Source: Gigaspora rosea
Taxonomy: Eukaryota; Glomeromycota; Glomeromycetes; Diversisporales; Gigasporaceae
DNA: 64,000 nt
Reading direction: 5' to 3'
Assembly: GCA_003550325.1 (NCBI GenBank)
Contig: QKWP01000589.1
Span: forward strand, 157,361 to 221,360
How positions within the stretch are numbered: the first letter of the stretch is position 1; the number at the start of each line of letters is the position of its first letter. Below the pieces are notes generated by a model that did no database searches, had not been told where the DNA came from, and was given only the letters and a program-made list of their open reading frames with translations. Shown here piece by piece: positions 36,840-49,371 of this stretch. The translations under genes were made by a program, and so were the position numbers.

Positions 36840-38060
36840 ACATATGACTGGCTACATTTTCAGAATTCGCTTCAGACAAATTTAATGGAATAAGCGCGCG
36901 GTCAAGCAAACAATTTCTATATATGCCAGAACTTGATTCCTTCTTCATGCATCGAATTTCTAACGTAGTTCCAACAACATTGATTGTAAAAATCGTTATC
37001 ATACTTTTTATCAATGTTTTTCTGTTCTTTATCACTTTTAACAAAGTCAATGGAATCTTTTGAAAGACGAATAAGCTTTTTATGGTCCTTCCATTGTTTA
37101 TCAGTGCTAGAAATCCATTTTCTATAATACCACCATTTAACTCAACAATTACCGAAAAATCAGGTTGACGTGCGGATTTAAACGAACCTTTCTGTTCGGC
37201 ACTTGTAGTCAGGGATGGTAAATGACCTGGTCATTTGACAATTTTTCAAATGACCTCAAAATGACCGCTCATTTTGAGGTCATTCAAATTTTGGGTCATT
37301 TGGAAATGACTCGTGACCAAATGACTATGGTCATTTCCAAATGACCGGTCTGGAGATGACCTAGTCATTTAGCCAAAATACAAATGGCAATCATTCATCA
37401 ATTGATTCAGTTATTTATCATGTGTATAATTTCGGTTTATTTACGAACAATAATCAAATTTGATTGGCTAAAAGTATTAGATAATCGATTAACCAAGTCA
37501 TTTGGGCCTGAAATGACCAATGACTGCATTTGTCATTTACCATCCCTGCTTGTAGTGCTAGCCTTGTCACCCCTTCAGGAATAAAAATATTAAAATATTT
37601 TTTATATGAGCTTACTACTGTAGAAATTTTTTCGAATTCACATACCATTCAATATATATTAATAGGTAAATCACACATTACTGTATTCAATAATGGTGAT
37701 AATACCTCACAGACATAACTTCCTTCGTTTATTGTAGGAACATAAGATTTCCATTTTGGAGATGTCCAAATTTGCCTCAATGTATCTAATATTTTGTCAG
37801 TTATCTTTTTTAGGATATTCTAAAAGTTCTCCAAATCAAGCATCTCCGAATATTTTAGTTTCTTTTATATGTTCCTTCTCATTGCTAACAAAGTCATTAC
37901 AACTATTCATTATACTATTATTCCTTGTAGAAATTTTTGAATTTCTCAATTCATGCCTTAAATGTATTACGAGATTCGTGAGACATATGCACCAGAGCAA
38001 AAAGGGTGATCATATCTCAATTGTTCTACATTTATATCTTGTAATATACCTTCTATTTCC
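36840..38060 (-). pseudogene. Broken uncharacterised host gene, interrupted by a hAT miniature element
   Basis: On the minus strand, protein-like stretches appear in order but in different frames: ELRNSKISTRNNSIMNSCND and EKEHIKETKIFGDA with LEYPKK (about 37960-37790); after the inserted element, SARQPDFSVIVELNGGIIEN and GFLALINNG (about 37180-37100), WKDHKKLIRLSKDSIDFVKS (about 37100-37040) and NVVGTTLEIRCMKKESS with GIYRNCLLDRALIPLNL (about 36990-36870). The internal layout (RQPDF, then a Lys-rich helix, then a V-G-T/Y-R beta-like end) recalls large fungal families of unknown function expanded in arbuscular mycorrhizal fungi, but this is impression only. Frame changes and stops make it non-functional. 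The MITE at 37210-37548 lies inside. Confidence 0.4.
37210..37548. mobile_element. hAT miniature element, exact 8-bp duplication
   Basis: Ends CAGGGATGGTAAATGAC and, in reverse, CAGGGATGGTAAATGAC, flanked by exact CTTGTAGT duplications (37202-37209, 37549-37556). The interior is packed with AAATGACC/GGTCATTT units in both orientations. 339 bp, non-coding. It interrupts the broken gene at 36840-38060. Confidence 0.95.
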
Positions 38061-39140
38061 TTTCACATAATTTTTTTGTTTCCTATACTTTTCACAGAAA
38101 GCTAAACTCTATATTAGTATAACATCACAATGTCATAATTTCCAACAGTGTAATACCTTATGCATATTCCGCTTTAAGGATTCAAAATTATTAGTGCCTC
38201 TGCCACCCATGTCGATATCACCTTCTGAATTCATATTATAAATCATTTATGATTAATTTAGAAAAAAACAAAATAAAATGTTACAAAAGGTAAAAGCCTC
38301 TGATATCTAAAAATTATGATATTTGATTAGTTGAGCATATGAGCGAAGTTCTCAGTTGGTTTCCATTTTTCACTAATATGCCAATACTCGGTCGAGAATC
38401 ATATATATTTTAAGCCTTACGTATTCACGCATAGTGTTTATATCAAAAGCTACTATTAACGAGCTCATAACATTAAACACTACGGAGACCAACACCTTCA
38501 CTGCTATATACCACTACTTGTCTCAACATAAGACCAATGCAATGAATTCATTAATAAAGAGACAAATAACTATAAAGGTACTATCCTTTTATACGTCTTT
38601 CCTTCATCTCTTCACTGAAATTGGATGCAGAACCATATATGCTCTCATGTCGATAACAGATGTCAATTACGTTAAGGAAAAGGAATTTCTATATGACCAT
38701 TTTTGGCCTCCGATATTTCTGTCTCATATAAAAATGCTATTACATCTGCATACGTAGGAAACCATCTTCATTGCTCTAAAAAAAAAAAAAAGAAAGTTTT
38801 TCTTGGGCGATTTTATTATATATCCCAGTAAACACCCAACCCTATCGTAATCACTACTAAACTTACTTAAACGAGCTTAAAGATTTTTTTGTTTCACGAA
38901 CACTATTACGTGATCATAACTTTTTGGTGGCGATACTGGCGAACAGAGAATAGATTAGCTGCGCAACCAAAATTCAGCAGATCGTCCAAAATTTTACTAA
39001 TAAAATATGATAGTCACGTACCAAGTAAAGTTGCCCATATGATAATTTTGCTATAGTATGGTTGAATGGTATTATTGCTTAATGCCGGCCTAGCTCTGGC
39101 ACTATCACAACCTTAAATTTGGTGAATTTTGGCTGTGTGG
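38061..39140. other. No gene assigned
   Basis: A plus-strand open frame of 107 codons at 38434-38757 has irregular composition and no known domain; the minus strand shows a short run (VIAFLYETEISEAKNGHIEI near 38700) before stops. Possibly further decayed host sequence. Not called. Confidence 0.35.
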
Positions 39141-40478
39141 CTAATCCGAACACATTAAATCTTCAAAAATGTTCAACTCTCGCTCTTTTACACCACGTGA
39201 CCGAGATTGTAATTCCCACATTCCTGTGTCCAAAAAGTATTCCATAAATAAATCATCTATAAATTTAAGAGATTGTTCCAATATCTTTTTATAGTCATCA
39301 TTATTAGTTGATAATTGAATATCCGTTTTAGGCATAAATTCGTCGAATTTACTGTACCTAAATAATAAATGATAGAATTTTTTAATAAGATATTAATATA
39401 ATATTCCACTAAATTATGTTTATTTTGGCAAATAATACTGAATCTCAATTATTCAGAATAATTCATTCTTAACCGTATGCAGTTTATTATAGATACCAAA
39501 ATTTTCTTTCCCCAAATTCAGGACGTTGGTTGGGATCATAATTCCAACATCTTTTGTAGAGTTGAATGTATGAGTCTGGTGTACCTTCTACAGGTATTTC
39601 TCTTTCTCCTTTGGATATATGAATAATAACAGATAATGGCATAAAGGTTTAACGATTGGAATGGCGTCTGCCATTTGGAATTTCCCAAAGAATTACCCCA
39701 AAGCTATATATATGTCAGATTTCTTGCTACGTTTATATGATACGTTTTCGAAACATTGAGGGTCAATGTATGCTTACACTCCATGAACATTAGCACTTGA
39801 AGTTTTAGATGTCTCGTCTTTTGATAAGCCAAAATCCGTAATCAACAAATTTTTGTCATGAACTAGAATATTTTTGGAGTATTGAAACAAAAGAATGTTT
39901 TAATTATAGAACATTAAAATCGTTATCATTATTAAAAAAAATTCAAAATATCGTATCAGATATAGTTATAAACCTTTTTCGTCATCATATGGCAATATAA
40001 TAAAATAGACGAACGCTTACAAAATCTCGATGAATAATACGGGCCATTCGTAATTTATCAGTCTATTCAAGCTTTGAAAAGTTTCTTTAAATATTCGCAT
40101 AAATCTCCATTTATTTGCTAATTGCAAAACAATATTATAGAATCCCGATCTATTATGAATATATTTTTAAAAATTATTTATTTCATATATAAATACAAAA
40201 GTATTCAACTATTACTGTATTATTACTAATCTCGAGTTACAAACTTTTTGTAAATTCTTAAGCTAAAAGATATTCGTAGCTTTATTATTATCCTTGCATG
40301 ATTATTGTAGCAATAATATAATTTCTTATCTCTTTAGCAAATCATTGAATAGTCTTTTCATCCATAGATACAGTATAATGTTTAAGAACAATGGCTAACC
40401 AGCAATCTTTCCATTTTGCTTTATATATAATTCCGAAACCTCCTTTACTAATTGGCTTATGAACAGAGAATTCAGAAT
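39141..40478 (-). pseudogene. Protein kinase-domain gene, decayed
   Basis: Minus strand. Kinase landmarks occur in the right order but with stops and frame changes: glycine loop and VAIK region (PISKGGFGIIYKAKWKD...LAIVLKHY, about 40475-40370), a NGDL/YLKK-like stretch (about 40120-40080), IIHRD (about 40036-40022), KNILVHDKNLLITDFGLSKD (about 39878-39819, with the DFG), an activation segment ending in AYIDPQCFENV, SYKRSKKSDIY (about 39790-39710), IPVEGTPDSYIQLYKRCW and NYDPNQRPEF (about 39600-39520). A tail (TDIQLSTNNDDYKKILEQS) ends at a stop near 39141. In-frame stops before AYIDPQ and after SDIY, and loss of the usual WSxGV reading, show it is dead. It resembles the TKL-like kinases that are very numerous in Glomeromycotina. 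Confidence 0.8.
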
Positions 40479-42534
40479 AGTCGCAAGACTTAAAATTAAC
40501 CTTCGTGAATAGTATTTTTGAGCCATTCTTCCGAATATACCATATATTAATAACTTATTTTTATATGTAATTATTAAACGCTACAGCTACGATTTCGTCT
40601 AAAAAGTTAAAACTTAGAATTGTAAAATTGAATTTTGACAAGAGCCAGAGTTCGTTGCAGTTTCGAGACTAGTGTTTGACATGGACAATATGGATCATTG
40701 AACATTTATCCATATTGACCATATTTTTTTTATTCCAAATAGAAAAAGCGAAGCTTCAAAATTATCAGCAAAGCAGATATGGAATAGATCGGGGAATATT
40801 AATTGGTAAAAAAAATATATTACCGAATCGATTAAATATGCGATGATAGTTTAACACGTCAAAGAGAACAATTCTTCAAATATTGTACCAACAACCAAAA
40901 GTCTTTTTTATACTGTATATAATTCTTAGAATTATTTTTTAATGGTAATTCGTGAGATCATATTCGATCACGTTTGATCGACATAAATGAATCAATAAAA
41001 ATAATCAACGTAATTTGTTTGACACTAAATATCCTGATTACGAATTTTCTTTAAACATTAATAAAGTTTTAAAGAACAAATTGACTGTCAATACATAAAA
41101 ATAACTGATTACGATTCATGCACCTTTTCTCACCTTTTCTTTAAACATTAAAGTTTTAAAGAACAAATCGACACACATCAAAATAACTGATTACGAAAGA
41201 GAGAAACGAAAACTTAATCGATATACGTATGGTCGTGGTTATCAGCCTTCTCGCGGCGCGGCTGGAACGTATCGGAGACTTCGACATATATTATTGTATA
41301 AGGCGGCGACGACGAAGACAATAGACAAAAACAGAAATCAAAGCCTTAATGGATGGAATGCATAGATACAAAACCTCATGGACAAAAAGGTTTTAACCAT
41401 CCTTTGGAAGCTCTAAACCAGAGGTTCCCAACAGATCTTATATCACTTCGAACTTCGATATATGTTACTTCGAAGATATAACAAATAATTTTCTTTTTTT
41501 TTAAATTCCTTAAAACATTCGTTTGGTCACACCAAATAATGAAAAGTTCTACGCATGATTATGCAAAGGTTGTTAATCAGTACCTGTTGTACATGAGAGT
41601 GACTAAGTGGAGTCTAGTGAGATTATGGATGAGTAACCACTTAGGATTCTCTGCTGATTAATTAAGTTTTTGACTAAATTTAAGATTATTTAATTTGAAA
41701 AAATGGATCCAACCCTAATTTGTCATATTTGCATCTTTTTATTATTTCACATTTTTAGTATGTACAGTACAATAAAGAACATTTATTAATCAATGGAATT
41801 AAAAACAGCAAACATAACAGATAAATGCTTATTTACCATTACGTTTAAATTCATTTCATGTACGTACATATTTCATTTTTGTAATATCTAGTATTTTTTA
41901 AGATTCAAAAGAAAATCATTATTTTTTATTTGACAAGGGATGTCACCTATTTAATAAAGATTTTTTTTCTGTTTTGATCGCATATAAGCGAACTCTTCGT
42001 GTGAAATTTTCTATTATTGTTCGATCCTGTGACTTTTAATAAAATAAGCATTTTTTTAATTATACAAACTTTTTATTAGAATTTTTTTTATTTATTTATT
42101 ATTATTTCAACTCATTTTAAATGAAAAATGAACAAACATTTGTTTACAAAATATTGAAAAGTGATTTATGTTGTATACAATATTCAATAATAATTATATT
42201 TTTGGCTTATTTTTCTTTGTATAGGGAATAAATTATGTAATATATATTATATCGTAACATTAAATTGAGAATTGTAAAAATAGTTGTACAAAATTTCTTT
42301 TTATATTGATAGTTAAACGATACAGAAATGTTGTGTTGTACATCTATTTTTTTAATCCTATATATATATATTGTACATCAATATGAGTTTTACCAAATTA
42401 TCAGGGGTAACTATTATAGTCACGTCACTTATAGACATCCAAAAAAAGAAATTTAAACTGTATAACGATAATTTCGAATACTTATTTAATATTCAGGCAG
42501 AGCTTCAAATTAAGTAATGAAGTTTGAAATATTA
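40479..42534. other. Gene-free stretch between kinase fossil and G-beta
   Basis: Mostly AT-rich. A short GC-richer island at 41225-41320 (CTTCTCGCGGCGCGGCTGG; then GGCGGCGACGACGAAG) stands out but shows no exon structure. TTTAAAGAACAAAT blocks near 41070 and 41155 form a small direct repeat. Nothing else recognised. Confidence 0.45.
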
Positions 42535-44064
42535 TCAAGCCCAGACCTGTGAATCAAAAAAGAAAATTAATTTGAGTAAATAAATGAAGCATATAATAAA
42601 AATGAAACAAGCCATATAAATATAATAACCTTTAATAATGAATCCCAACTGCCCGTGCACAAAGCCATACCATCGCTTGATACTCCCAAGCAGCTAACAC
42701 GATTCTCGTGTGATGCTAATACACCAACACGTTCACCCTTCAATGTATCCCAAACATTACAATTGAAATCATCATAACCTGCAAAAAGGAGACGGCCAGA
42801 AATAGAAAATGCAACGGAAGTAATACCGCAAAGGATATTATCATGTGTGTATTGATTAAGTTCTCTATCGGCACGAAGATCGAATAATCTACAAGATGCA
42901 TCATCAGAGCCAGTTCCAAAAGCATCTCCATTTGGGAAGAATCTAAATATAAAAAAGATTAAAAAAAAATATACCTAATTTTGATGACTAATATATAAAT
43001 ATAAAATATATAAAAGTATATTAACTTACTGAACAGCATTAATGTCTGATTCATGACCTGTAAATGTTTGTACACAACGACCAGTTCTGATATCCCAGAC
43101 TTTTGCACTAGCATCACAGGCACCAGAAACAAATATTTGTTGATTTGGAGCAAGAGATAGACTACACATAATTATTAATAAATTAATAAATCATGCATGC
43201 TAAAAAAATAATTTAAAATTTTAATCAATGATAAAATACCTCATTACGTCACCAGTATGATCATTAAACTCTAAAGTTTTTGTGCCAGCATCAATATCCC
43301 AAAGCATACAAGTCATGTCACCTGATGATGTCAAAATTCGTCTATCATCAAGAAACCTACAGCATGAGAGGTAACCTGTATGAGAATTCAATTCTCGTGC
43401 AACCTTAACGGAACCTTCTTTCGTTTTAAGATTATAGATAGAGCAAATATTGTCCAAACCACCACAAGCAACATAATTGCCGGATGGTGCGTAGGCACAA
43501 GTCATAACCCATGAGGATCTAAGGGGTATAGCATGAACCTTATTTGTTGTAGGAGCGTCCCAGACGATAAGTTTACCATCTTGTGAAGCAGAAACAAGGT
43601 GACGTTTATCTGATGCCCAATGCATTGCATAAATTTTGGCAAGATGCCCTTTTAAGACTCGTCGAACTTTCATTACAATTCTAGGTAGAGGGTCAATTTC
43701 AGCTGCCATTGCTCTCACTGTTAAATTACCATAATGGGTTATAAACATAAGGAAGAAATAGTAAATTAATGCTCTGCCAGAACATTAGAAATATTAAATA
43801 ATATAAAGTAATTAACTCCAACATAATTTGACTATTTAGATTTCTTAATTAAAACATCGCTCAGTTTTATTAAAAATTGAAAAAACAAAATTATTTTTAA
43901 TAAACTGATAGATAACGCACGTCAAACAATTACATAGCTACCAAGCCCGAACTCAGGAACTTACAAGAGGTGTCGGCTAATGCATCTTTTTTCGCTTTAA
44001 TCTTTTCCTTCAAAGTTTCTGCTTCCTTGCGGGCTTCAGCTATTCTGCTTGCGATGTCGGCCAT
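42535..44064 (-). CDS. Heterotrimeric G-protein beta subunit, five exons
   Basis: WD40 propeller that pairs with a G-gamma subunit and, with G-alpha, relays receptor signals at the plasma membrane. Exons (minus strand) 43965-44064, 43240-43717, 43030-43161, 42630-42942, 42535-42546; GT-AG introns, phases close to 344 aa, the family's usual size. Residues 1-33 ([20 protein letters not shown] onward) are the gamma-binding coiled coil; [19 protein letters not shown] leads into seven blades that end WD (LIVWD), YN (SIYN), WD (MLWD), WD (KVWD), FD (RLFD), WD (NVWD) and WA (KVWA). [32 protein letters not shown] and CMLWD are near-invariant in G-beta. The last exon is a 12-nt microexon coding only Val-Trp-Ala-stop. 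It diverges from the kanadaptin gene. No missing residue seen; very secure. Confidence 0.97.
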
Positions 44065-44584
44065 TTTGTTATTCTCAATTTCAAGGGAAGGGATTAAAGG
44101 TTGGAAATCGTCACTTTTTGAGATGATGTCAAAAGGGAGAGAAAATAGTTTTTTTTTTTGTCTTTTTTTTTTTTTTTATTTCCCTCGCTTAAGTAACGTG
44201 GTTTAGGAATGGAAAAGGGGTGTTGGGTAAAGAGGAGAAAGAAGGAAAGGCCACAGAAAAATTATAGAAGTGGGCCCAATTCTGGATAATAATAAGTAGT
44301 AATACGAGGCACAAACGGTTCGGTTGAGGAATGTAACACAAATGCTCGCTTGTAAACTACAGGAATTGTAGGACAAATTATTCCAAGTTGGACTAACATT
44401 TCTCGTCGATCAATTGGTTTTTAATTGGTTACCATGTTAAAAAAACGTTAAAAGTGGAAAACATGATATACAAAAATAGTAAATTGTAAAAAAACTAAAA
44501 AACGCCGAACCAATAATATCAGTGAAAAATACTGCGGTGAAATAATATTAATAATATTAATTCATAAACCCTTGTTCCAATAGC
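44065..44584. promoter_or_regulatory. Divergent intergenic region between G-beta and kanadaptin genes
   Basis: 520 bp separate the two start codons, so both promoters must lie here unless they extend into the genes. It includes a long pyrimidine tract (about 44151-44183, T-rich on the plus strand), which would be an A-rich leader for G-beta, and no transposon. No specific factor site is claimed. Confidence 0.6.
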
Positions 44585-47500
44585 ATGAGGTCACAAATTG
44601 AAATGGAAAACTCTGACCAGGAGAAAGTTTTGGATAATTCAAGTTCCACTATTGAATTCAAAGTTCCAGCTCCTGTAAACAGTATATATAACTAATGTTT
44701 ATTTATTAATATTCTTATTATTATATATTGAAATGCTCTTTTAATGGTTTGTTACTGCATTAATTAGCAAAACCACCAGAGTCGGTACCTCCAGTTCCTT
44801 ATGAAAAACCCGATTGGAGTAATATACCGCAGGTTGATTATGGTTTTGAGGTTATAAAGGGTGGGCTTAGTGTGGAGATAATAGATCTTCCATCGAAAGA
44901 TTTTTTGGTTCTTGGTGTGTGAAATCCGTTCAAAATTGCATTGAAATAATTTGGATCAGTTATAATTATGTCCCTAACAGCCGAAAATTCCAATTTTCAG
45001 GACGATTGCCGGTGTGTGATTTATCCATGGAACATCCTGTATCCTAATAGCTTTAATTGCGAGATATAAAATTCAGCGTCGTACATCCGATCCTTGACAA
45101 TTTACGATGATCTCTTTTTATAGTCGATTTCTAGATATCATGCTATAATTCAATTTAATAAACAAGGTGTGGACCAATCCTTTAAAGATGACAATTATAA
45201 TTTATAATTTTAATTACTTGCATTTTGTTTATTATTTTCAAAAAAAGGCGATATTTTTATATACGATTTAGATAGTGCACATGGAACTAAAGTAAACAAA
45301 CAACAGATATCATCACGGAATTATATCCGACTTCGTGTTGGTGATCAGATAAAGTTTGGCGAAAGTACACGAACATATGTTTTGTTGGGTCCGGAAGAAG
45401 AACAGACACAACAAACTATTAAACCTCCATCAAAGCCAGCACCTGAAACTACAGGCGTTACATGGTACATCAAGATGAATTCTTTTTTTACTAGTTTTAA
45501 ACCAATTGCGATATTCATATAAACAATTATTTTCAATGTGTTTAGGGGTTTTGCTGAAGACGCCGAGGATGAAGGCGAGCTTGTGGTAGCTGTAGCAAAA
45601 GAATCTTGGAAACGTGACGAAAATGCTTATTATTATAAAGATCCAAAAAAAGCATTAAGAAATTGGCTTGAGGTTGGTGTTAATTAATCATAGAAATGCA
45701 TTTTTGAATAATCACTGATTGTAATTTCAAAAAGAATCGGGGTTATGATATGGAGTTTGAAAGTGAACAAGAAGGGCCAGGTCATGCACAGATTTATACT
45801 TCTCGGTATATATATCTCAGTAAATAAAAAAAAATTTTTTTTTTAAGGACTATTCAAATTTTGTTAATTCTTTGTATTTCTTAGCATTCAATTGCCTGAG
45901 GTTGAAGATGCATATGGTCCTGTTTATGGAATAGGAACTGGATCAAAGAAACGGTTTGTTTAATCTCATTAAGCATAATATTAGCAACATTTATGTCAAT
46001 AGGTTAGTATTCTTAGACTAACAACGATCTTTTTTTCATCTTTATAGAGATGCAGATAGGCAAGCAGCAGTTGATGCTTGTGAAAAATTAGATATGTTGG
46101 GTCTTTTGCGCGGAAGACAAGAAGAGGCTGGTAGGAGAATGTTATTTAAAAATTCATGTATGTAAACGCTAGTTTTTCATACAAATTCTTTTATGGGACA
46201 CATTTTTTAGCGGCAAGAAAAAAAAGACTTCAGCACTTGTTAGATGTTGAAGATGACGATGAAGACAGCTTTTATGATCGAACTGGTCAAAGTAAAAAAA
46301 ATTTTTATCATTATTATATAAAAATGTAATTTATAATTAACATTTTGTTTTTTTTTTTTTTTATTTTGTTTTTTTTTTCACTATAAAAAGAAGACAGATT
46401 AAAATCAAAAAAATCCCAGACGCAAAAAGTTGAGACCTTTGAATCTCTAATAAAACAACGAGAAGAGCTTATGATTAATATTGAAGAAATACGAAATAAG
46501 ATACATAAGGCTACTGAATCTGGTATATTTATTTGTTCTCGTTACACAATTACAGTCAAATCTCTTTATACTTTCCTTTTTTCCCCTTTTTTTCTATATG
46601 TTTTTTAATTTTTAAGGGAATATAACCAAGGTGTGATATAACTAAATATATAAAATATATTTAAAAAAGTCATTTATTTTATCTTTTTTATGGATATAAA
46701 GAAATAACTATTAAGAGGGGACATAATGGGTGGGATCTAAAAGATGTTTGACTGTACTTTGTAAAATAGCAGCACAATTATTTATTACTTTTATTTTGTT
46801 TTGTTTTATTTTATTTTTTTGTTTTTATATGTAGAAACATCGAAAACTATAACTCTTAATGATGATGATTTGGATAATTACATGGACATAATTAGAAACG
46901 AAATTAAAGATGAATCTACTGCTAATTTAGAGACAAAACTACAAGACTTGTTAAAGGTAATTTGATTCTCTCTTATGGTGGGGCCTGCCCTTTTATTGTT
47001 GTATTAAAATCTTGCTATCCTTCATTACATTAAAGCAAGAACAACGTCTTACCCGACTTATCGAAATTACAAAACCCCATGATATTATACAATATGATAG
47101 TAGTTCATCAGCTGTAAAAAATTTACATGCTATCAAGTGCGTTCAATCTCAATAGTAATTTTTCCTCAGCGTAAAGACCATTATGACTAATTAATTATCA
47201 CAAAATCAATAGCGATGAACAAGAATTATCAAATGTTAAAGAAAATTTGGTAAGTATTTTGTTAGTGACAAAGTATTATCTAGTTTAAGTTTAAGCATGT
47301 TTATCTACATAAATAGGAATCAGTACAGACCAAAAGTATCGAAAGATCACCAATAATAGAGTCAGAAACACAAGAACCATCAGCCATTCCACAATTAATA
47401 GAGTCAACTGGTCCTGAAAAATCAGATAAAGGAACGACATCGATGGTTCCTAAGAAAAGAGAAATTTCTCAAGAAGATTCGGCTTTTGATAATGAAAAAG

Positions 47501-47754
47501 GAAAGAAAATTAAAGCGTTGATACCAATGACACCAAATGAATATGAGGAACAGCAAAGAAAGGCTCAGGAATTGAATGAGCTTGAAATTGAAGATGCAAC
47601 GATCTGGGAACCACCTCAGGGACAAACAGGCAAGAAAAAAAAATCCTAAACATTTATGTAATGTTTATCTTTACCCGTTATATAATTTTATTCAAAAAAA
47701 AACATAATTTCAGGCGATGGTAGAACATCTTTAAATGACAAATACGGTTATTGA
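44585..47754 (+). CDS. Kanadaptin (SLC4A1AP)-like FHA-domain protein, sixteen exons
   Basis: Nuclear FHA/dsRBD-like protein; the human relative was named for binding anion exchanger 1, but it is mostly nuclear and its job is poorly known. Exons 44585-44681, 44768-44914, 45001-45038, 45124-45166, 45248-45464, 45546-45672, 45735-45805, 45885-45953, 46048-46130, 46211-46291, 46394-46522, 46835-46956, 47036-47136, 47213-47249, 47317-47629, 47714-47754; phases close to 571 aa. FHA domain about 65-150: FLVLGRLPVCD, SISRYH (95-100), DLDSAHGT (115-122). Then TWGFAEDAEDEGEL (about 180), YKDPKKALRNWLE, a dsRNA-binding-like fold (about 225-300, DACEKLDMLGLLRG), charged helices (about 300-420), and the family's C-terminal signature TIWEPPQGQTGDGRTSLNDK. 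That last motif needs intron 15 (47630-47713) to use a GC donor (GCAAGA); unspliced it would end GKKKKS. Confidence 0.95.
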
Positions 47755-47945
47755 CAATTAATAGGAAAAAAAATGCAATATTGACTGAGTTATGACAAGT
47801 TTAACCTAACTTAATCTTGGCAGAATTTACTCTTTTTATTAGAGTATGTTCGTACAATCAATTGAAGATTGTAAAAATAAAAATCCTAAATAAGACATAA
47901 TCATCGCGATTAGTTTCCGAAAGATTCAATTAAACCATGTTATAT
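47755..47945. other. Kanadaptin 3' flank
   Basis: Short AT-rich flank; no gene. AATAAA-like signals near 47876 and 47890 (AAAATAAAAATCC, AAATAAGA) could serve kanadaptin polyadenylation. Confidence 0.4.
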
Positions 47946-47953
47946 TTTTTTAG

Positions 47954-48112
47954 TAGAGTTCCAATCCATTATCCAATTATCCGAATAACTATTGGATATC
48001 CATCCTCCGATGGTATCCGAATAATTATCCGAATGTCTGATTGATTGATTATCCATCCGGATAATTTAAATACAGATAAATGGATGACGGATTTATCCGG
48101 ATTGGAACTCTA
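47954..48112. mobile_element. 159-bp hAT miniature element, exact duplication
   Basis: Perfect ends TAGAGTTCCAATCC...GGATTGGAACTCTA with exact 8-bp duplications TTTTTTAG (47946-47953, 48113-48120). The interior repeats ATTATCCG/CGGATAAT units. Non-coding. Confidence 0.93.
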
Positions 48113-48142
48113 TTTTTTAGCAATCTAGCCATGAAGAATAAA

Positions 48143-48426
48143 GCATGATGGAAGATCCATTTGATCGGTTGCCGATCCTTGAAATTTCATATACAGTAGA
48201 AGGAAGCAATCAATCATCTAGAAGCAACATCGAAAATAATTTTTCTTTAAAATTTCATTAACAGTTTACTAATTTATGACTTTCTATTTGCAATTCATAA
48301 ATTTATATAGTAAACAGTTGATGAAATTTTAAAGAAATTTTTATTCTTCGATATTGCCTCTAGCGAATTAAATCAGCGATTTATCATATAAAGATTGACA
48401 ACCAATCAAATGGATCTTTAGGATGC
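48143..48426. repeat. Foldback repeat, arms about 125 bp
   Basis: GATCCATTTGAT-GGTTG, then AGA-GCAA-ATCGAA and TTTCTTTAAAATTTCAT on the left face their reverse complement on the right, meeting near 48290. Probably a diverged miniature transposon. The ends are approximate and no target duplication is clear. Confidence 0.75.
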
Positions 48427-49210
48427 GGGATATCCTATGATAATCCTATGATCCTATGATTTACAGATCGTCACAGGTGCCCCAATCAGATCTTCTAACA
48501 ATCGACTCTATGAAACGATGTGCGACAGTAATATCGGCACATATTAAATAGATTTTAACGTTAGGGTTAGATTGGAAAGAGTTAGAAAGAAAATTTAGGT
48601 TAAATTTTGTACCAAAATTATAACCAGATCATAGGCAAAATCTGAAAGTAGAAAAACTTATTTTCTTAATTTTGCTGATCAACATGTCACACGTTCCGGA
48701 AGTGCGTTCTTCTGGTGTAGCTTATAAATATAGTGAAGATCATTATAAATTTTAAGCATATAAAATTTTGTACCAAATAATACAATCAAATTGAATAATA
48801 ATCTATTTTATATGTATAGTCCGGTGCAAAAAGATAGATATTGTACCTCAAATTAAAATTAATAAAAAAAATTTTTTATTGAACTTTTTTAATTTTTTTT
48901 TTTTAGATATAAAAAAGATTTTAATTTATTTATCTATTTTATATAAAAAAAAATTTGATTAATAGTATTTTTAGATTTAGGTTTTACTATATTTTAGTTA
49001 TAGTAATTTATATATAAATTATATAGTAAATAATTATAGTATGATTTCCTAAAAGTTAGTTTCTTGTTAGCTAATTTTCCTGATAGCATATCTCTTACAG
49101 AATGTTTCATCTACAGCTTCTTGTTGATAGAATATTTTTTAACATACTATGCTTTCTATATGGTGCAAGACATTTATACTTGACAATCACATAACTTGTT
49201 TCAATTTTTC
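48427..49210. other. Gene-free AT-rich stretch
   Basis: No coding signal. TATAGTCCGGTGCAAAAAGA near 48818 looks like one terminus of an element whose partner I could not find. ATGGTGCAAGACATTTATAC (near 49160) is repeated in reverse near 53470, next to the related hairpin there. Confidence 0.45.
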
Positions 49211-49339
49211 AAACTGCTAAAACTTTTTAAACAAGAGGTTTTTAAAAAACTGGCCAGTAATTTTATAGAGCTATATAAGCTCTATAAAATTACTGGTCAG
49301 TTTTTGAAAAACCTCTTGTATAAAAAGGTTTAGCAGTTT
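49211..49339. repeat. Near-perfect 129-bp palindrome, copy 1
   Basis: Arms AAACTGCTAAA...AACAAGAGGTTTTT...CTGGCCAGTAATTTTATAGAGCT pair with the other half with only a few mismatches and almost no loop. A diverged copy is at 53317-53446, so it is a dispersed foldback family rather than a local accident. Confidence 0.85.
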
Positions 49340-49371
49340 GAAGATTGATATTAAAATATTAAGATTTATAT

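Noticed and set aside
38434-38757. 107-codon plus-strand frame
   Set aside because: No domain, no splice partners, and composition like other chance frames in this AT-rich sequence.
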